A stretch of 64,000 nucleotides of DNA, taken from the NCBI GenBank assembly GCA_019634795.1, contig JAHCAR010000016.1, positions 42,587 through 106,586 of the forward strand, in the 5' to 3' direction. The translations under genes were made by a program, and so were the position numbers. Positions within the stretch are counted from its first letter, which is position 1. The number at the start of each line of letters is the position of its first letter. The notes beneath the pieces were generated by a model. The model did no database searches, was not told the DNA's origin, and saw nothing but the letters and a program-made list of their open reading frames with translations. Positions 29,686 through 39,771 of this stretch are shown here, piece by piece. Origin of the DNA: Dokdonella sp. (GTDB lineage Bacteria > Pseudomonadota > Gammaproteobacteria > Xanthomonadales > Rhodanobacteraceae).

Positions 29686-29870
29686 TGGAACTGAAAGAGC
29701 TTCGCCAAAAGTCGGAGAAGGAACTGAACGAGCATCTCGGCGAGCTTCGCCGCGAGCAGTTCAACCTTCGCATGCAGAAGGGCTCCGGTCAGCTTACCCA
29801 GACCCACCAGTTCGGACGTGTCCGGCGCGAAATCGCGCAGGTCAAGACCGTCCTTGGCAGCAAGAAGTAA
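29685..29870 (+). CDS. rpmC: 50S ribosomal protein L29
   Basis: A small helical-hairpin protein at the tunnel exit near L23. It has 61 residues beginning [20 protein letters not shown], with [20 protein letters not shown] in the turn. ATG 29685 overlaps the rplP stop; GTG 29682 would add one Met and is less likely. Confidence 0.94.
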   Translation: MELKELRQKSEKELNEHLGELRREQFNLRMQKGSGQLTQTHQFGRVRREIAQVKTVLGSKK

Positions 29871-29882
29871 GGACGACCTGCG

Positions 29883-30146
29883 ATGAGCGAATCAGAAAAG
29901 AACGTACGCACGCTCGAAGGGCGTGTCGTCAGCAACAAGATGCAGAAGACGGTCACCGTCCTGCTGGAACGCCAGGTGCAGCATCCGCTGTACGGCAAGA
30001 TCGTGCGTCGGTCGAGCAAGGTGCACGCGCACGACGCCGAAGGCACTTGCCAAGAGGGTGACGTGGTGCGTATTTCCGAGACGCGGCCGATGTCGAAGAC
30101 GAAGAACTGGCGCGTGGTCGAAATCGTCACGCGGGCCACGCAGTAA
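29883..30146 (+). CDS. rpsQ: 30S ribosomal protein S17
   Basis: An OB-fold protein that binds 16S rRNA early in 30S assembly. It has 87 residues with [20 protein letters not shown] at the start. [20 protein letters not shown] and [16 protein letters not shown] complete the family pattern. Confidence 0.96.
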   Translation: MSESEKNVRTLEGRVVSNKMQKTVTVLLERQVQHPLYGKIVRRSSKVHAHDAEGTCQEGDVVRISETRPMSKTKNWRVVEIVTRATQ

Positions 30147-30174
30147 CCGGCCCGGGACGTAAGGAGCTAGCAAC

Positions 30175-30543
30175 ATGATCCAGATGCAGACCACGCTTGC
30201 CGCAGCGGACAACAGCGGCGCACGCGAACTGATGTGCATCAAGGTGCTTGGTGGTTCGAAGCGCCGTTATGCCCAGATCGGCGACGTGATCAAGGTATCC
30301 GTGCGCGAAGCGATTCCGCGCGGCAAGGTAAAGAAGGGTGAGGTCTACGACGCCGTTGTCGTGCGTACCCGCAAGGGAGTTCGCCGCGCCGACGGTTCGC
30401 TGATCCGTTTCGACGGTAACGCGGCCGTACTCCTCAACAACAAGCTCGAGCCGATCGGCACCCGCATCTTCGGGCCGGTCACGCGCGAGCTGCGCAGCGA
30501 GAAGTTCATGAAGATCGTCTCGCTCGCTCCAGAAGTGCTGTAA
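30175..30543 (+). CDS. rplN: 50S ribosomal protein L14
   Basis: An intersubunit-bridge protein, 122 residues, with [20 protein letters not shown] and the conserved [20 protein letters not shown] (about 60-79). [20 protein letters not shown] follows. By comparison with E. coli it begins the spc cluster. Confidence 0.97.
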   Translation: MIQMQTTLAAADNSGARELMCIKVLGGSKRRYAQIGDVIKVSVREAIPRGKVKKGEVYDAVVVRTRKGVRRADGSLIRFDGNAAVLLNNKLEPIGTRIFGPVTRELRSEKFMKIVSLAPEVL

Positions 30544-30557
30544 ACGGGAAAGCCGAC

Positions 30558-30872
30558 ATGAACCGTATCCGCAAGGGCGACCAGGTCATCGTGATCGCCG
30601 GCAAAAACAAGGGCCAGAAGGGCGAAGTCTCGCGCGTGGTCGGTGACCACGTGTTCGTGCAGAACGTCAACCTGGTCAAGCGTCACACGAAGCCGAATCC
30701 GCAGGCCAACCAGCCGGGTGGAATCATCGAGCGCGAGGCTTCGATCGACATTTCTAACGTACAGTTGTTCAACTCCGCTACGGGCAAGGGCGCACGGGTC
30801 GGCTTCAAGACACTTGAAGACGGTCGCAAGGTTCGCGTTTTCCGTCCGTCCGGCGAAGTTGTCGACGCCTGA
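30558..30872 (+). CDS. rplX: 50S ribosomal protein L24
   Basis: An assembly-initiating 50S protein. It has 104 residues with a KOW motif at the start ([20 protein letters not shown], about 4-23). [20 protein letters not shown] follows. Confidence 0.96.
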   Translation: MNRIRKGDQVIVIAGKNKGQKGEVSRVVGDHVFVQNVNLVKRHTKPNPQANQPGGIIEREASIDISNVQLFNSATGKGARVGFKTLEDGRKVRVFRPSGEVVDA

Positions 30873-30882
30873 GGCTGCCGCA

Positions 30883-31425
30883 ATGACAACGCGTCTTGAA
30901 ACCATCTACAAAGAAACGATTGTTCCGAAGCTGATCGAGCGTTTCGGCTACAAGAATCCGATGCAGGTGCCACGGTTGACCAAGGTCACGCTGAACATGG
31001 GCGTGGGCGAGGCCGTCGGCAACAAGAAGATTCTCGAAAACGCGGTCGCCGACATGGCGAAGATCGGCGGACAGAAGCCGATCATCACTTTGTCGAAGAA
31101 GTCGATTGCGACGTTCAAGATCCGCGACAACTGGCCGATCGGCTGCAAGGTCACCTTGCGCCGCGCGCAGATGTTCGAATTCGTCGATCGCCTGGTCAAC
31201 GTCTCGTTGCCGCGCGTTCGCGACTTCCGAGGCATCTCGGGTCGTTCGTTCGACGGCCGTGGCAACTACAACATGGGCGTCAAGGAACAGATCATCTTCC
31301 CGGAGATCGATTTCGACCAGGTTGATGCCATGCGCGGCATGGACATTGCGGTGACCACCACTGCGCGCACCGACGAAGAAGCCAAGGCATTGCTCGAAGC
31401 CTTCGGCTTTCCGTTCCGCAACTAA
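30883..31425 (+). CDS. rplE: 50S ribosomal protein L5
   Basis: Binds 5S rRNA and contacts the P-site tRNA. It has 180 residues. The true start ATG 30883 ([20 protein letters not shown]) is ten bases after rplX; a longer in-frame extension overlaps rplX and is rejected. [20 protein letters not shown] is the tRNA-contact loop. Confidence 0.97.
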   Translation: MTTRLETIYKETIVPKLIERFGYKNPMQVPRLTKVTLNMGVGEAVGNKKILENAVADMAKIGGQKPIITLSKKSIATFKIRDNWPIGCKVTLRRAQMFEFVDRLVNVSLPRVRDFRGISGRSFDGRGNYNMGVKEQIIFPEIDFDQVDAMRGMDIAVTTTARTDEEAKALLEAFGFPFRN

Positions 31426-31449
31426 TCAAGCGAAGCAGGAATACCGGCA

Positions 31450-31755
31450 ATGGCCAAGACTTCAATGATCATGCGCGAGCACAAGCGCACGAAGCTCGTC
31501 AAGAAATACGCCGCACGGCGCGATGAACTCAGGAAGATCGTCAGCAGCGTCAAGGCGACCTACGAGGAAAAGCTCGAGGCGGCCGAGAAGCTGCAGAAGC
31601 TTCCGCGCGATTCGAGCCCGGTCCGCCAGCAGAGCCGCTGTGCGCTCACCGGACGCACGCGCAGCGTCTACAAGAAATTCGGGCTCGGCCGCATGAAGCT
31701 CCGTGAAGCCACCATGCGTGGCGACGTCCCCGGCTTGCGTAAGGCCAGCTGGTAG
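31450..31755 (+). CDS. rpsN: 30S ribosomal protein S14 (zinc-free form)
   Basis: A 30S head protein, 101 residues. It lacks the CxxC pairs of the short zinc form and has the longer helical middle segment of the C-minus type. [20 protein letters not shown] and [20 protein letters not shown] are the family end. A heptad repeat starts three bases after its stop. Confidence 0.96.
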   Translation: MAKTSMIMREHKRTKLVKKYAARRDELRKIVSSVKATYEEKLEAAEKLQKLPRDSSPVRQQSRCALTGRTRSVYKKFGLGRMKLREATMRGDVPGLRKASW

Positions 31756-31758
31756 TTA

Positions 31759-31853
31759 GCCGGGATTCGAGATTCGAGATTCGGGATTCGTAGAGGCAAA
31801 AGCTCCGCGAGAACCGCTTCGACGAATCCCGAATCCCGAATCCCCAATCTCGG
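31759..31853. repeat. heptad inverted repeat, copy 8 (rpsN-rpsH)
   Basis: Starts GCCGGGATTCGAGATTCGAG with a further GGGATTCG unit. After a 25-base spacer the right arm has CGAATCCCGAATCCCGAATC followed by CCCAATCTCGG. It splits two ribosomal genes that are usually adjacent. Confidence 0.86.
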
Positions 31854-31897
31854 ATCTTATTGATTCGGATATCGATGCTTGAAAGGAAAACTGATTC

Positions 31898-32293
31898 ATG
31901 AGCATGACTGATCCCATCGCCGATATGTTCACGCGTATCCGCAACGCCCAGGCTACCGGCAAGCGCGCGGTGCGCATGCCCTCGTCGCGCGTGAAACTCG
32001 CCATCGCGACCCTGCTCAAGGACGAAGGCTACGTCGCCGAGTTCCAGGTGCAGGCGAAGGAAGGCAAGCCAGAACTCGAGATTGCCCTCAAGTACTACGA
32101 AGGCAAGCCCGTCATCGACCGTATCGAGCGCGTCAGCCGTTCCGGCCTGCGCGTCTACCGCGGCAAGAACGAGTTGCCGAAGGTGCTCAACGGGCTCGGA
32201 ATTTCCATCGTCTCCACATCGTCCGGCATCATGACCGACGCGCAGGCCCGCACCCAGGGTCTCGGCGGCGAAGTCATCGGCATCGTGGCCTAA
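31898..32293 (+). CDS. rpsH: 30S ribosomal protein S8
   Basis: A central-domain 16S rRNA binder and, in E. coli, translational repressor of the spc operon. It has 131 residues with [20 protein letters not shown] and the C-terminal block [23 protein letters not shown] 31898 gives the enterobacterial-type MSM start; an internal ATG six bases on is an alternative. Confidence 0.97.
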   Translation: MSMTDPIADMFTRIRNAQATGKRAVRMPSSRVKLAIATLLKDEGYVAEFQVQAKEGKPELEIALKYYEGKPVIDRIERVSRSGLRVYRGKNELPKVLNGLGISIVSTSSGIMTDAQARTQGLGGEVIGIVA

Positions 32294-32305
32294 GGAGAGA
32301 GAATC

Positions 32306-32833
32306 ATGTCACGCGTTGCCAAGAAACCCGTAGTGCTGCCGAAGGGCGTCGATGTCCAGGTGGCTGCCGAAGCGATCACCGTGAAGGGCCCGAAGGGCAC
32401 CCTCAAGATGGATACGCCGCCCGGCGTGCTGGCCAGCATCGAGAACGGCCAGGTGTTGCTGAGCGGCAAGACCGACAACGACATCAAGATGGCCGGCACC
32501 GCCCGCGCCCTGATCAACAACATGGTGGTCGGCGTCAGCGAAGGCTATCAGCGCAAGCTCGAGCTGGTCGGTGTCGGCTATCGTGCCGCGCTTGCCGGCA
32601 AGGACCTCAACCTGACCCTCGGCTTCTCCCATCCGGTGCTGTTCAAGGCGCCCGAAGGCGTGACGCTGGAGGTTCCGACCCAGACCGAGATCCTGATCAA
32701 GGGCACCGACAAGCAGGTCGTTGGCCAAGCTGCCGCGAAGATTCGTTCGTTCCGTCCGCCGGAACCCTATAAGGGCAAGGGCGTCCGTTATGCCGGCGAG
32801 AAGATCACCTTGAAGGAAGCCAAGAAGGCCTGA
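32306..32833 (+). CDS. rplF: 50S ribosomal protein L6
   Basis: Lies near the factor-binding site. It has 175 residues with two related domains. [20 protein letters not shown] begins it. The L6 signature [20 protein letters not shown] closes it (about 150-169). Confidence 0.97.
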   Translation: MSRVAKKPVVLPKGVDVQVAAEAITVKGPKGTLKMDTPPGVLASIENGQVLLSGKTDNDIKMAGTARALINNMVVGVSEGYQRKLELVGVGYRAALAGKDLNLTLGFSHPVLFKAPEGVTLEVPTQTEILIKGTDKQVVGQAAAKIRSFRPPEPYKGKGVRYAGEKITLKEAKKA

Positions 32834-32862
32834 TTGGCGCTTCCGTTTCCTGGAGAAAGACA

Positions 32863-33216
32863 GTGGACAAGAACATCGCAAGACTCCGCCGCGCCAAATC
32901 GACGCGCATGCATATCCGCTCCCTCGGCGTGCCGCGCCTCAGCGTGCATCGCACGGGCCAGCATCTGTACGCCCAGGTGTTCAGTGCCTCGGGAGACAAG
33001 GTCATCGCTTCGGCATCGACCGTGCAGAAGGCGGTTGCCGAGGGTCTCAAGAGCACCAAGAACAAGGACGCCGCCGCGGCCGTCGGGAAGGCCATCGCCG
33101 AGCGCGCAATCAAGGCCGGCATCGAGAATGTCGCCTTCGATCGCTCGGGTTTCCGCTACCACGGGCGCATCCAGGTGCTCGCCGATGCGGCGCGTGAGGC
33201 GGGTTTGAAGTTTTAA
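32863..33216 (+). CDS. rplR: 50S ribosomal protein L18
   Basis: A 5S rRNA-binding protein, 117 residues. The GTG start gives [36 protein letters not shown] and the C-terminal [20 protein letters not shown] are family blocks. TGGAGAAAG precedes the start. A heptad repeat begins just after the stop. Confidence 0.97.
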   Translation: MDKNIARLRRAKSTRMHIRSLGVPRLSVHRTGQHLYAQVFSASGDKVIASASTVQKAVAEGLKSTKNKDAAAAVGKAIAERAIKAGIENVAFDRSGFRYHGRIQVLADAAREAGLKF

Positions 33217-33218
33217 TA

Positions 33219-33310
33219 GCCGGGATTCGGGATTGGGGATTCGGGATTCGAAGTAGCAACGAAGCGCTCTCTTGCTCTTGCGAATCTCGAATCCCCAATC
33301 TCGAATCCCA
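33219..33310. repeat. heptad inverted repeat, copy 9 (rplR-rpsE)
   Basis: GCCGGGATTCGGGATTGGGG with a further GGATTCGGGATTCG unit, a 30-base spacer, and a right arm ending TCGAATCCCA. The rest of this 176-base gap (33311-33392) shows no gene. Confidence 0.85.
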
Positions 33311-33392
33311 CCCTACAGATCCACCACAACTCCAAGCGGTCTCAACCGCAAATTAAAGTCCGGACCTTTATTGGCCGGCACAAAGGTGAAAC

Positions 33393-33902
33393 ATGTCAAG
33401 CAATGATCGTGAGACCAGCGACGGCCTCCTCGAGAAGTTGATCGCAGTGAATCGTGTCGCCAAGACCGTCAAGGGCGGCCGCCAAATGAGCTTCACCGCG
33501 CTGACCGTGGTCGGCGATGGCGAAGGGCGTGTCGGCTTCGGCTACGGCAAGGCGCGTGAAGTGCCGATCGCCATCCAGAAGGCGATGGAGCGTGCGCGCA
33601 AGAACATGGTGCGGGTCGACCTCAAGGAAGGCACGCTGTGGCATGCCGTCAAGGCCAACCATGGTGCGGCGCGCGTCTACATGCAGCCGGCCTCCGAAGG
33701 TACCGGCGTGATCGCGGGCGGCGCCATGCGCGCGGTTCTCGAGGTTGTCGGTGTCAAGAACGTTCTGGCCAAGGCCGTCGGTTCGCGCAATCCGATCAAC
33801 CTGGTTCGCGCCACCATCAACGGGCTCCAGGCCATGGCAACGCCGCAGGGCATCGCGTCCAAGCGCGGCAAGACGATCGAAGAGGTATTGGGCAATGGCT
33901 AA
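33393..33902 (+). CDS. rpsE: 30S ribosomal protein S5
   Basis: Part of the mRNA entry site and the ram fidelity region. It has 169 residues. [20 protein letters not shown] begins the RNA-binding domain. [20 protein letters not shown] and [19 protein letters not shown] complete it. Its stop overlaps the rpmD start. Confidence 0.97.
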   Translation: MSSNDRETSDGLLEKLIAVNRVAKTVKGGRQMSFTALTVVGDGEGRVGFGYGKAREVPIAIQKAMERARKNMVRVDLKEGTLWHAVKANHGAARVYMQPASEGTGVIAGGAMRAVLEVVGVKNVLAKAVGSRNPINLVRATINGLQAMATPQGIASKRGKTIEEVLGNG

Positions 33903-34092
33903 GGAAAAGAACCAGACCGTGCGCGTGCGCCTGGTCAAGAGTCCGAACAGCTGCCAGGGGCGCCATCGCCTGAGCGTCAAGGCGCTCGGCCTGCGCAAGC
34001 TCAACGATGTTCGTGAATTGAAAGATTCGCCGTCGGTCCGTGGTCTGATCAATCAGGTCAGCTACCTGGTCAACGTCGAAAGTGACGCGTAA
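33895..34092 (+). CDS. rpmD: 50S ribosomal protein L30
   Basis: A small ferredoxin-like 50S protein, 65 residues, [20 protein letters not shown], then [20 protein letters not shown]. The ATG at 33895 is inside the end of rpsE, so translation is coupled. Confidence 0.95.
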   Translation: MAKEKNQTVRVRLVKSPNSCQGRHRLSVKALGLRKLNDVRELKDSPSVRGLINQVSYLVNVESDA

Positions 34093-34120
34093 GCGTCCTG
34101 CAGAATCAGGAGTCGATTCC

Positions 34121-34555
34121 ATGCGTCTCAATACTCTCAAATCCGCACCGGGTGCCCGCAAAGAAGGCGTGCGCGTCGGTCGCGGCATCGGATCCGGCCT
34201 CGGCAAGACCTGCGGCCGCGGTCACAAGGGCCAGTTTGCGCGTTCCGGCAAGGGCAAGGTCAAGGCCGGATTCGAAGGCGGCCAGATGCCGCTGCAGCGC
34301 CGGTTGCCGAAGGTGGGCTTCCGCTCGAAGATGTCGATGGACATCAGCGAAGTGCTGCTCTACCAGCTCGACAAGCTCAACCTCGACGTCGTCGATTTCG
34401 CCGCGCTGAAGGCCGCCGGCCTGATCGAAACGCGCGCCACCCGTGCCAAGGTCGTCAAGAAGGGCGAAGTGACCCGTGCCATCAAGCTGAGCGGCGTTGC
34501 CGTGACCGCGGGCGCTCGCGCGGCCATTGAGGCGGCTGGCGGGAGCGTCGAATAA
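34121..34555 (+). CDS. rplO: 50S ribosomal protein L15
   Basis: A late 50S assembly protein, 144 residues. [20 protein letters not shown] fixes ATG 34121, with an AGGAG site at 34108-34112. The glycine-rich [20 protein letters not shown] and [18 protein letters not shown] are the L15 signatures. Confidence 0.97.
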   Translation: MRLNTLKSAPGARKEGVRVGRGIGSGLGKTCGRGHKGQFARSGKGKVKAGFEGGQMPLQRRLPKVGFRSKMSMDISEVLLYQLDKLNLDVVDFAALKAAGLIETRATRAKVVKKGEVTRAIKLSGVAVTAGARAAIEAAGGSVE

Positions 34556-34557
34556 CC

Positions 34558-35871
34558 GTGGCAGCATCGAAATCCAGCGGATTGGCATCGCTCGGCAAGC
34601 TGACCGAGCTGAAGCAGCGTCTCCTGTTTGTGATCGGCGCGCTGGTCGTGTTCCGCCTCGGCTCGTTCATTCCGGTCCCTGGCGTGAATCCCGAGGCCAT
34701 GGCGCGCCTGGTCTCGAACAGCGGTGGCCTGATCGACATGTTCAACATGTTCTCGGGCGGTGCACTGAGCCGGTTTTCGTTGTTTGCTCTGGGCGTCATC
34801 CCGTACATCTCGGCGTCCATCGTGGTGCAGCTGTTCAGCTCGGTCGTTCCGGCCTGGCAGGCACTGAAGAAGGAAGGCGAGTCGGGTCGGCGCAAGCTGA
34901 CCACCTACACGCGTTTCGGCACGGTCGGCCTGGCCGCGTTCCAGTCCTTCGGCGTCGCGACGATGCTGCAGACTCAGGCCGGCGTGGTCTATGCACCGGG
35001 CCCGAGCTTCATCTTCGGCACCGTGGTCGGACTGACCGCCGGTACCCTGTTCCTGATGTGGCTCGGCGAGCAGATCACCGAGCGCGGCATCGGCAACGGC
35101 ATATCGCTTATCATTTTCGCCGGCATCGTCGCCGGCTTGCCGACCGCGGTCGTGCATACCCTCGGCATGGCCAACAGCGGCGAGCTGACCTGGCTCAAGC
35201 TGATGATGGTGCTGGTTGCCGTGCTCGTGGTTACCGCGTTCGTCGTGTTCATGGAGCGCGGCCAGCGCCGCATCACCGTGAATTACGCGCGCAAGCAGGG
35301 CGGCGCAGGCCGCGCCTACATGAACCAGAGCTCGCACCTGCCGCTCAAGATCAACATGGCCGGCGTGATCCCGCCGATCTTCGCTTCGAGCCTGATCATG
35401 TTTCCGGCCACGGCCGCGGCATGGTTCAACAACTCCAACGAGATCCGCTGGCTGCAAACCCTGACCGCGGCCCTGGGTCCGGGCGAGCCGCTGCACATGC
35501 TGATCTACGCGATCATGATCATCATCTTCGCCTTCTTCTACACGGCGCTGGTGTTCAACTCGCAGGAAACGGCCGACAACCTGAAGCGTTCGGGCGCCCT
35601 GATTCCGGGCATCCGCCCGGGCAAGGCCACGGCCGACTACATCGATGGTGTGATGACCCGACTGACCGGCATTGGCGCCCTTTACCTGGTCGCCGTCTGC
35701 CTGGTTCCGGACCTGCTTCGAAACGCCTGGCACGTGCCGTTCTACTTCGGCGGTACGTCCCTGCTTATCGTGGTCGTGGTGGTCATGGATTTCACCGCCC
35801 AGATCCAGGCCCATCTGGTTTCGCACCAGTACGAAAGCCTGCTCAAGAAGGCAAACCTCAGGGGCCGCTGA
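34558..35871 (+). CDS. secY: preprotein translocase subunit SecY
   Basis: The channel subunit of the SecYEG translocon, an inner-membrane protein with ten predicted membrane helices. It has 437 residues. The GTG start is two bases after rplO. The plug region and first helices contain [31 protein letters not shown] and the cytosolic loop [13 protein letters not shown] follow, and the C-terminal loop ends [13 protein letters not shown]. Confidence 0.97.
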   Translation: MAASKSSGLASLGKLTELKQRLLFVIGALVVFRLGSFIPVPGVNPEAMARLVSNSGGLIDMFNMFSGGALSRFSLFALGVIPYISASIVVQLFSSVVPAWQALKKEGESGRRKLTTYTRFGTVGLAAFQSFGVATMLQTQAGVVYAPGPSFIFGTVVGLTAGTLFLMWLGEQITERGIGNGISLIIFAGIVAGLPTAVVHTLGMANSGELTWLKLMMVLVAVLVVTAFVVFMERGQRRITVNYARKQGGAGRAYMNQSSHLPLKINMAGVIPPIFASSLIMFPATAAAWFNNSNEIRWLQTLTAALGPGEPLHMLIYAIMIIIFAFFYTALVFNSQETADNLKRSGALIPGIRPGKATADYIDGVMTRLTGIGALYLVAVCLVPDLLRNAWHVPFYFGGTSLLIVVVVVMDFTAQIQAHLVSHQYESLLKKANLRGR

Positions 35872-36005
35872 GCCGGGCCCCGGGGGCTGCCGTGACCGCT
35901 CCCCGAGGGGGCGGAAACGGGGGATTCCAGGGGTTCCAGTTTCCCCTGAAAACAGATAGAATACGAAGTTCACTGCGCATTTAGTTCTTTCGGAGACATT
36001 CAAAC
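35872..36005 (+). promoter_or_regulatory. secY-rpsM spacer, possible alpha-operon leader
   Basis: A 134-base gap where E. coli carries rpmJ; no L36 gene is present. It has GC-rich palindromic sequence near 35875-35920 and a good -10-like TAGAAT at 35957-35962, with only a weak -35. S4 autoregulation through this leader is known in E. coli; I cannot confirm the fold here. Confidence 0.35.
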
Positions 36006-36362
36006 ATGGCGCGCATTGCGGGTGTCAATCTGCCGGTCCAGAAGCATGCTTCGATCGGTCTGCAAAGCATTTATGGAATCGGCCGCTCGCGGTCGCGCAA
36101 GGTCTGTCTGGACGCGGGTGTCGCGCCGTCGACCAAGATCAAGGACCTGACCGAAGCGGAAGTCGAAAAGATCCGTCACGAGGTTGCGAAATACACGGTC
36201 GAGGGCGATCTGCGCCGCGAAGTGGGTATCGCGATCAAGCGCCTGATCGACCTTGGCTGCTATCGCGGTCTGCGTCATCGTCGCGGCTTGCCGATGCGCG
36301 GCCAGCGCACGCGCACCAATGCCCGTACCCGCAAGGGTCCGCGCCGTGCGATCAGAAAATAA
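36006..36362 (+). CDS. rpsM: 30S ribosomal protein S13
   Basis: A 30S head protein forming bridge B1. It has 118 residues with [20 protein letters not shown] at the start. [20 protein letters not shown] and [12 protein letters not shown] form the basic tail that touches P-site tRNA. Confidence 0.97.
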   Translation: MARIAGVNLPVQKHASIGLQSIYGIGRSRSRKVCLDAGVAPSTKIKDLTEAEVEKIRHEVAKYTVEGDLRREVGIAIKRLIDLGCYRGLRHRRGLPMRGQRTRTNARTRKGPRRAIRK

Positions 36363-36380
36363 TCTGCCCGGAAACGAATC

Positions 36381-36770
36381 ATGAATAAGCCGGTCGCCAA
36401 GCCGAAGAAGAAGATCAAGCGCGTTGTGACTGACGCCATCTGCCATGTGCAGGCGTCTTTCAACAACACTGTGGTCACGATCACCGACCGCCAAGGCAAT
36501 GCCCTTTCCTGGGCAACCGCTGGCGGCGCCGGGTTCCGTGGCTCGCGCAAGTCCACGCCGTTCGCCGCACAGGTTGCAGCGGAAAAGGCTGCCCGCGTTG
36601 CTGCCGAATACGGCGTGAAGACGATCGAAGTGCGCATCAAGGGCCCAGGCCCGGGTCGCGAATCGGCCGTTCGTTCGCTGAACAACGTCGGCTTCAAGGT
36701 CACCAACATCATCGACGTGACGCCCATCCCGCACAACGGGTGCCGTCCGCCGAAGAAGCGTCGCGTCTAA
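36381..36770 (+). CDS. rpsK: 30S ribosomal protein S11
   Basis: A platform protein near the E site. It has 129 residues with [20 protein letters not shown], then [20 protein letters not shown]. The end [17 protein letters not shown] is strongly conserved in the family. Confidence 0.97.
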   Translation: MNKPVAKPKKKIKRVVTDAICHVQASFNNTVVTITDRQGNALSWATAGGAGFRGSRKSTPFAAQVAAEKAARVAAEYGVKTIEVRIKGPGPGRESAVRSLNNVGFKVTNIIDVTPIPHNGCRPPKKRRV

Positions 36771-36781
36771 AGGATACCGAA

Positions 36782-37408
36782 ATGGCTCGTTATATCGGAC
36801 CCACCTGCAAGCTGGCACGGCGCGAAGGCGCCGACCTCAGCCTCAAGAGCCCGGCGCGCGCGATCGATTCGAAGTGCAAGCTGGAACAGAAGCCCGGCCA
36901 GCATGGCGCCGCCCGCAAGGGACGCTTGTCGGACTACGGCGTCCAGCTGCGCGAGAAGCAGAAGGTCAAGCGCATCTATGGCCTGCTCGAGCGCCAGTTC
37001 CACAAGTATTACGTCAAGGCGTCCAACCAGAAGGGCAATACCGGTGAAAACCTGTTGCGCCAGCTCGAGACGCGCCTCGACAACGTCATCTATCGCATGG
37101 GTTTCGCGGTCACCCGCGCCCAGGCTCGCCAGCTGGTCGCCCACCGCGCAGTTTCGGTGAACGGCAAGCGGGTCAACCTGCCGTCCTACCAGGTCCGGCC
37201 GGGCGACGAGATTTCTCTCACCGAGAGCGCGCGCAGCCAGTTGCGCGTGCAGGAATCGGTCACCGTCTCGCAGGAGATGGATCTGGTTCCGGCCTGGGTC
37301 GAAGTCGACCCGAAGAAGTTCAGCGGCGTCTTCAAGGCGTTGCCTGAGCGTTCGGATCTGCCCTCGGATATCAACGAGAGCCTCATCATCGAGCTCTACT
37401 CGAAGTAA
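36782..37408 (+). CDS. rpsD: 30S ribosomal protein S4
   Basis: An assembly initiator and fidelity protein. It has 208 residues, the form without the four-Cys zinc site. [20 protein letters not shown] fixes ATG 36782. The S4 RNA-binding domain contains [20 protein letters not shown] (about 115-134). Confidence 0.97.
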   Translation: MARYIGPTCKLARREGADLSLKSPARAIDSKCKLEQKPGQHGAARKGRLSDYGVQLREKQKVKRIYGLLERQFHKYYVKASNQKGNTGENLLRQLETRLDNVIYRMGFAVTRAQARQLVAHRAVSVNGKRVNLPSYQVRPGDEISLTESARSQLRVQESVTVSQEMDLVPAWVEVDPKKFSGVFKALPERSDLPSDINESLIIELYSK

Positions 37409-37436
37409 TTCACCGCAACTTTCGGAGTCCCTGTTC

Positions 37437-38432
37437 ATGGCAGGATCCACCAATGTGCTGCGTCCCCGCGGCATTCAAGTCGAGCGCATCGGTCTCAACC
37501 ACGCCAAAGTCGTGGTCGAGCCGCTGGAGCGTGGCTTTGGTCACACCCTGGGCAACGCGCTGCGTCGCGTCCTTCTTTCGTCCATCCCGGGCTGCGCGAT
37601 CGTCGAGGTCGAAATCGACAACGTGCTGCACGAGTACACGACCCTGGAAGGCCTCCAGGAAGACGTCATCGAAGTCCTGCTCAACATCAAGGACATCGCG
37701 ATCCGCATGCATGGCCACGACGAATCGACCCTGACCCTGAGCAAGAAGGGCAAGGGCGTCGTCACCGCTGCGGACATCAAGGTCGATCACACTGTCGAGA
37801 TCATCAATCCCGACCACGTGATCTGCAACCTGACCAAGGATGTCGCGCTGAACATGCGCCTCAAGGTCGTTCGCGGCGTCGGCTACCAACCTGCCGTTTC
37901 GCGTCGCCTGCCGGACGAGGAAGCGCGTCCGATCGGCCGCCTGCAGCTCGATGCGTCGTTCTGCCCGGTTCGCCGCGTCGCCTACCAGGTCGACAGCGCG
38001 CGTCTCGAACAGCGCACCGATCTGGACAAACTCGTGCTTGAGATCGACACCAATGGTGCGATCGATGCCGAGGAAGCCGTGCGCAAGGCCGCCGAGATCC
38101 TGCAGGACCAGATTTCGATCTTCGGTGACTTCACCCGTCGCGAGAGCGCCGATGCGAAGACCGACAAGAGCGGCGTCGATCCGGTCCTGCTGCGTCCGAT
38201 CGACGACCTCGAGCTGACCGTGCGTTCGGCCAACTGCCTCAAGGCCGAGAGCATCTACTACATCGGCGACCTCGTGCAGAAGACCGAAGTCGAGCTGCTG
38301 AAGACCCCGAACTTGGGCAAGAAGTCGCTGACCGAGATCAAGGACGTGCTCGGGCAGCGTGGTCTGTCGCTGGGCATGAAGCTCGAATCGTGGCCGCCGC
38401 CGGGCATTGCGCACGGCATGCAGTTGGGTTGA
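37437..38432 (+). CDS. rpoA: DNA-directed RNA polymerase subunit alpha
   Basis: The assembly platform of RNA polymerase, 331 residues. The N-terminal domain (1-230) has [20 protein letters not shown]. The C-terminal domain (about 245-320) that contacts UP elements and activators has [20 protein letters not shown] and [15 protein letters not shown]. It is followed by a 253-base spacer before rplQ, longer than usual. Confidence 0.98.
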   Translation: MAGSTNVLRPRGIQVERIGLNHAKVVVEPLERGFGHTLGNALRRVLLSSIPGCAIVEVEIDNVLHEYTTLEGLQEDVIEVLLNIKDIAIRMHGHDESTLTLSKKGKGVVTAADIKVDHTVEIINPDHVICNLTKDVALNMRLKVVRGVGYQPAVSRRLPDEEARPIGRLQLDASFCPVRRVAYQVDSARLEQRTDLDKLVLEIDTNGAIDAEEAVRKAAEILQDQISIFGDFTRRESADAKTDKSGVDPVLLRPIDDLELTVRSANCLKAESIYYIGDLVQKTEVELLKTPNLGKKSLTEIKDVLGQRGLSLGMKLESWPPPGIAHGMQLG

Positions 38433-38527
38433 TTCGGCTTCGTTTGAGATTGCTGTTTGTGCGATCGTCCTTGATCGCTGAGTAGATTGATTTTCGCGAG
38501 GGTGTCGATAGCGCCCTCGTCGACCAT

Positions 38528-38550
38528 CAAAGCGGCCATCCATGGCCGCA
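38528..38550 (+). repeat. 23-base palindromic element, rpoA-rplQ spacer
   Basis: CAAAGCGGCCATCCATGGCC followed by GCA. The core GCGGCCAT-CC-ATGGCCGC is a perfect palindrome with a two-base centre. It is related to the copies around fusA. The remaining spacer (38433-38685) shows no gene. Confidence 0.65.
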
Positions 38551-38685
38551 CTCCTCATAGAAGCATTTGCTTCGATGGGGCTTACAAAGACAAGCCTCCT
38601 CGCTGAGGCAAACAAAAGCGGGTAACCGCGGGAAGTCGGACACAGGCGCCGGCTTTTCATAACAACAGACATAGAGAGCTTAGCC

Positions 38686-39072
38686 ATGCGCCACCAGAAA
38701 TCCGGACGCAAACTCAACCGCACGAGCAGCCATCGCGAAGCGATGTTCAAGAACATGGCTGCCTCGCTGTTCAAGCACGAGCTGATCCGCACGACCTTGC
38801 CGAAGGCCAAGGAACTGCGTCGGGTCGCCGAGCCGCTCATCACGCTGGCCAAGACCGATGGCGTTGCCAATCGCCGGCTCGCGTTCGCCCGTCTGCGCGA
38901 CAAGCAGGCCGTAGGCAAGCTGTTCGTCGAACTCGGACCGCGCTTCCGCGAGCGCAAGGGCGGCTATCTGCGCATCCTCAAGTGCGGGTTCCGCGTTGGC
39001 GACAGCGCACCGATGGCGTACGTCGAACTGCTCGATCGTCCGCAGACCGGCGGCGAAGCCAGCGAAGACTGA
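38686..39072 (+). CDS. rplQ: 50S ribosomal protein L17
   Basis: The last gene of the alpha cluster, 128 residues. [20 protein letters not shown] is the family start. [20 protein letters not shown] and [20 protein letters not shown] follow. A strong intrinsic terminator lies 22 bases after the stop. Confidence 0.97.
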   Translation: MRHQKSGRKLNRTSSHREAMFKNMAASLFKHELIRTTLPKAKELRRVAEPLITLAKTDGVANRRLAFARLRDKQAVGKLFVELGPRFRERKGGYLRILKCGFRVGDSAPMAYVELLDRPQTGGEASED

Positions 39073-39094
39073 TCCGCTTGTCCGTCAACAGCAG

Positions 39095-39124
39095 AAAGCC
39101 CCGCCCGTGCGGGGCTTTTTCGTT
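39095..39124 (+). terminator. intrinsic terminator after rplQ
   Basis: AAAGCCCCGC (39095-39104), loop CCGT, GCGGGGCTTT (39109-39118) and a T-rich tail to 39124. The ten-pair stem with A and T tracts is a textbook Rho-independent terminator closing the long ribosomal gene run. Confidence 0.93.
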
Positions 39125-39252
39125 TGCGGGATACTGGAGCGCCGCGGAATCCACTGCAAAATTTTTGCGCCTTGACGCCAACTGCGGGGAACCGTGCCCG
39201 CAACCGCCTGTCAGTAGGCAGGACCCCTGATCACCGTGCCGGAGCCCAAGCA

Positions 39253-39747
39253 ATGAGTCGAGCCATTTCCTCGCGCAAGATCTTCCTGCTGATCGCGGGT
39301 ATCTGCGCCTTGCTGATGGGCTATGCGCTGTATGCCCAGTACGTCCAGGACTACCAGCCCTGCATGCTGTGCATGGTCCAGCGCGTGTTCGTTTGCGCCG
39401 TGGGACTGGTCGCGCTGCTGGCCGCGCTGCATGGACCGGGTCGGCTCGGTGTCCGCCTGTATGCACTGGTGACGGCCCTGTTCGCCGCAGGCGGCGCCTA
39501 CGTGGCCGGTCGCCATGTCTATCTGCAGCACCTGCCGCCCGAACAACTGGACGGCTGTGCCCCGTCGTTCGAATACGCGCTCGAGAACTACGACGCGCTC
39601 AAGTTCCTCAAGACCATCTTCATCCGCGACCAGGACTGCGGCACGATCGACTGGACCTTTCTGGGCCTGTCGATGCCGACCTGGGTCCTGGCCAGTTTCG
39701 CCGGATTGTTCATCATTGCCCTCTGGGCAGGCTTCCGGCGGGCCTGA
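39253..39747 (+). CDS. dsbB: disulfide bond formation protein B
   Basis: An inner-membrane enzyme that reoxidizes periplasmic DsbA and passes electrons to quinones. It has 164 residues with four hydrophobic segments. Cys37 and Cys40 (CMLC) and Cys102 and Cys129 are the two redox pairs in the periplasmic loops. ATG 39253 is chosen because upstream codons in this frame overlap the post-rplQ region and lack membrane character. Confidence 0.93.
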   Translation: MSRAISSRKIFLLIAGICALLMGYALYAQYVQDYQPCMLCMVQRVFVCAVGLVALLAALHGPGRLGVRLYALVTALFAAGGAYVAGRHVYLQHLPPEQLDGCAPSFEYALENYDALKFLKTIFIRDQDCGTIDWTFLGLSMPTWVLASFAGLFIIALWAGFRRA

Positions 39748-39771
39748 TTTGACTGCGGGGCCGCCTGTGGC

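Noticed and set aside
30643-30882. Upstream extension of rplE
   Set aside because: It overlaps rplX completely and does not resemble L5; ATG 30883 gives the family N-terminus.
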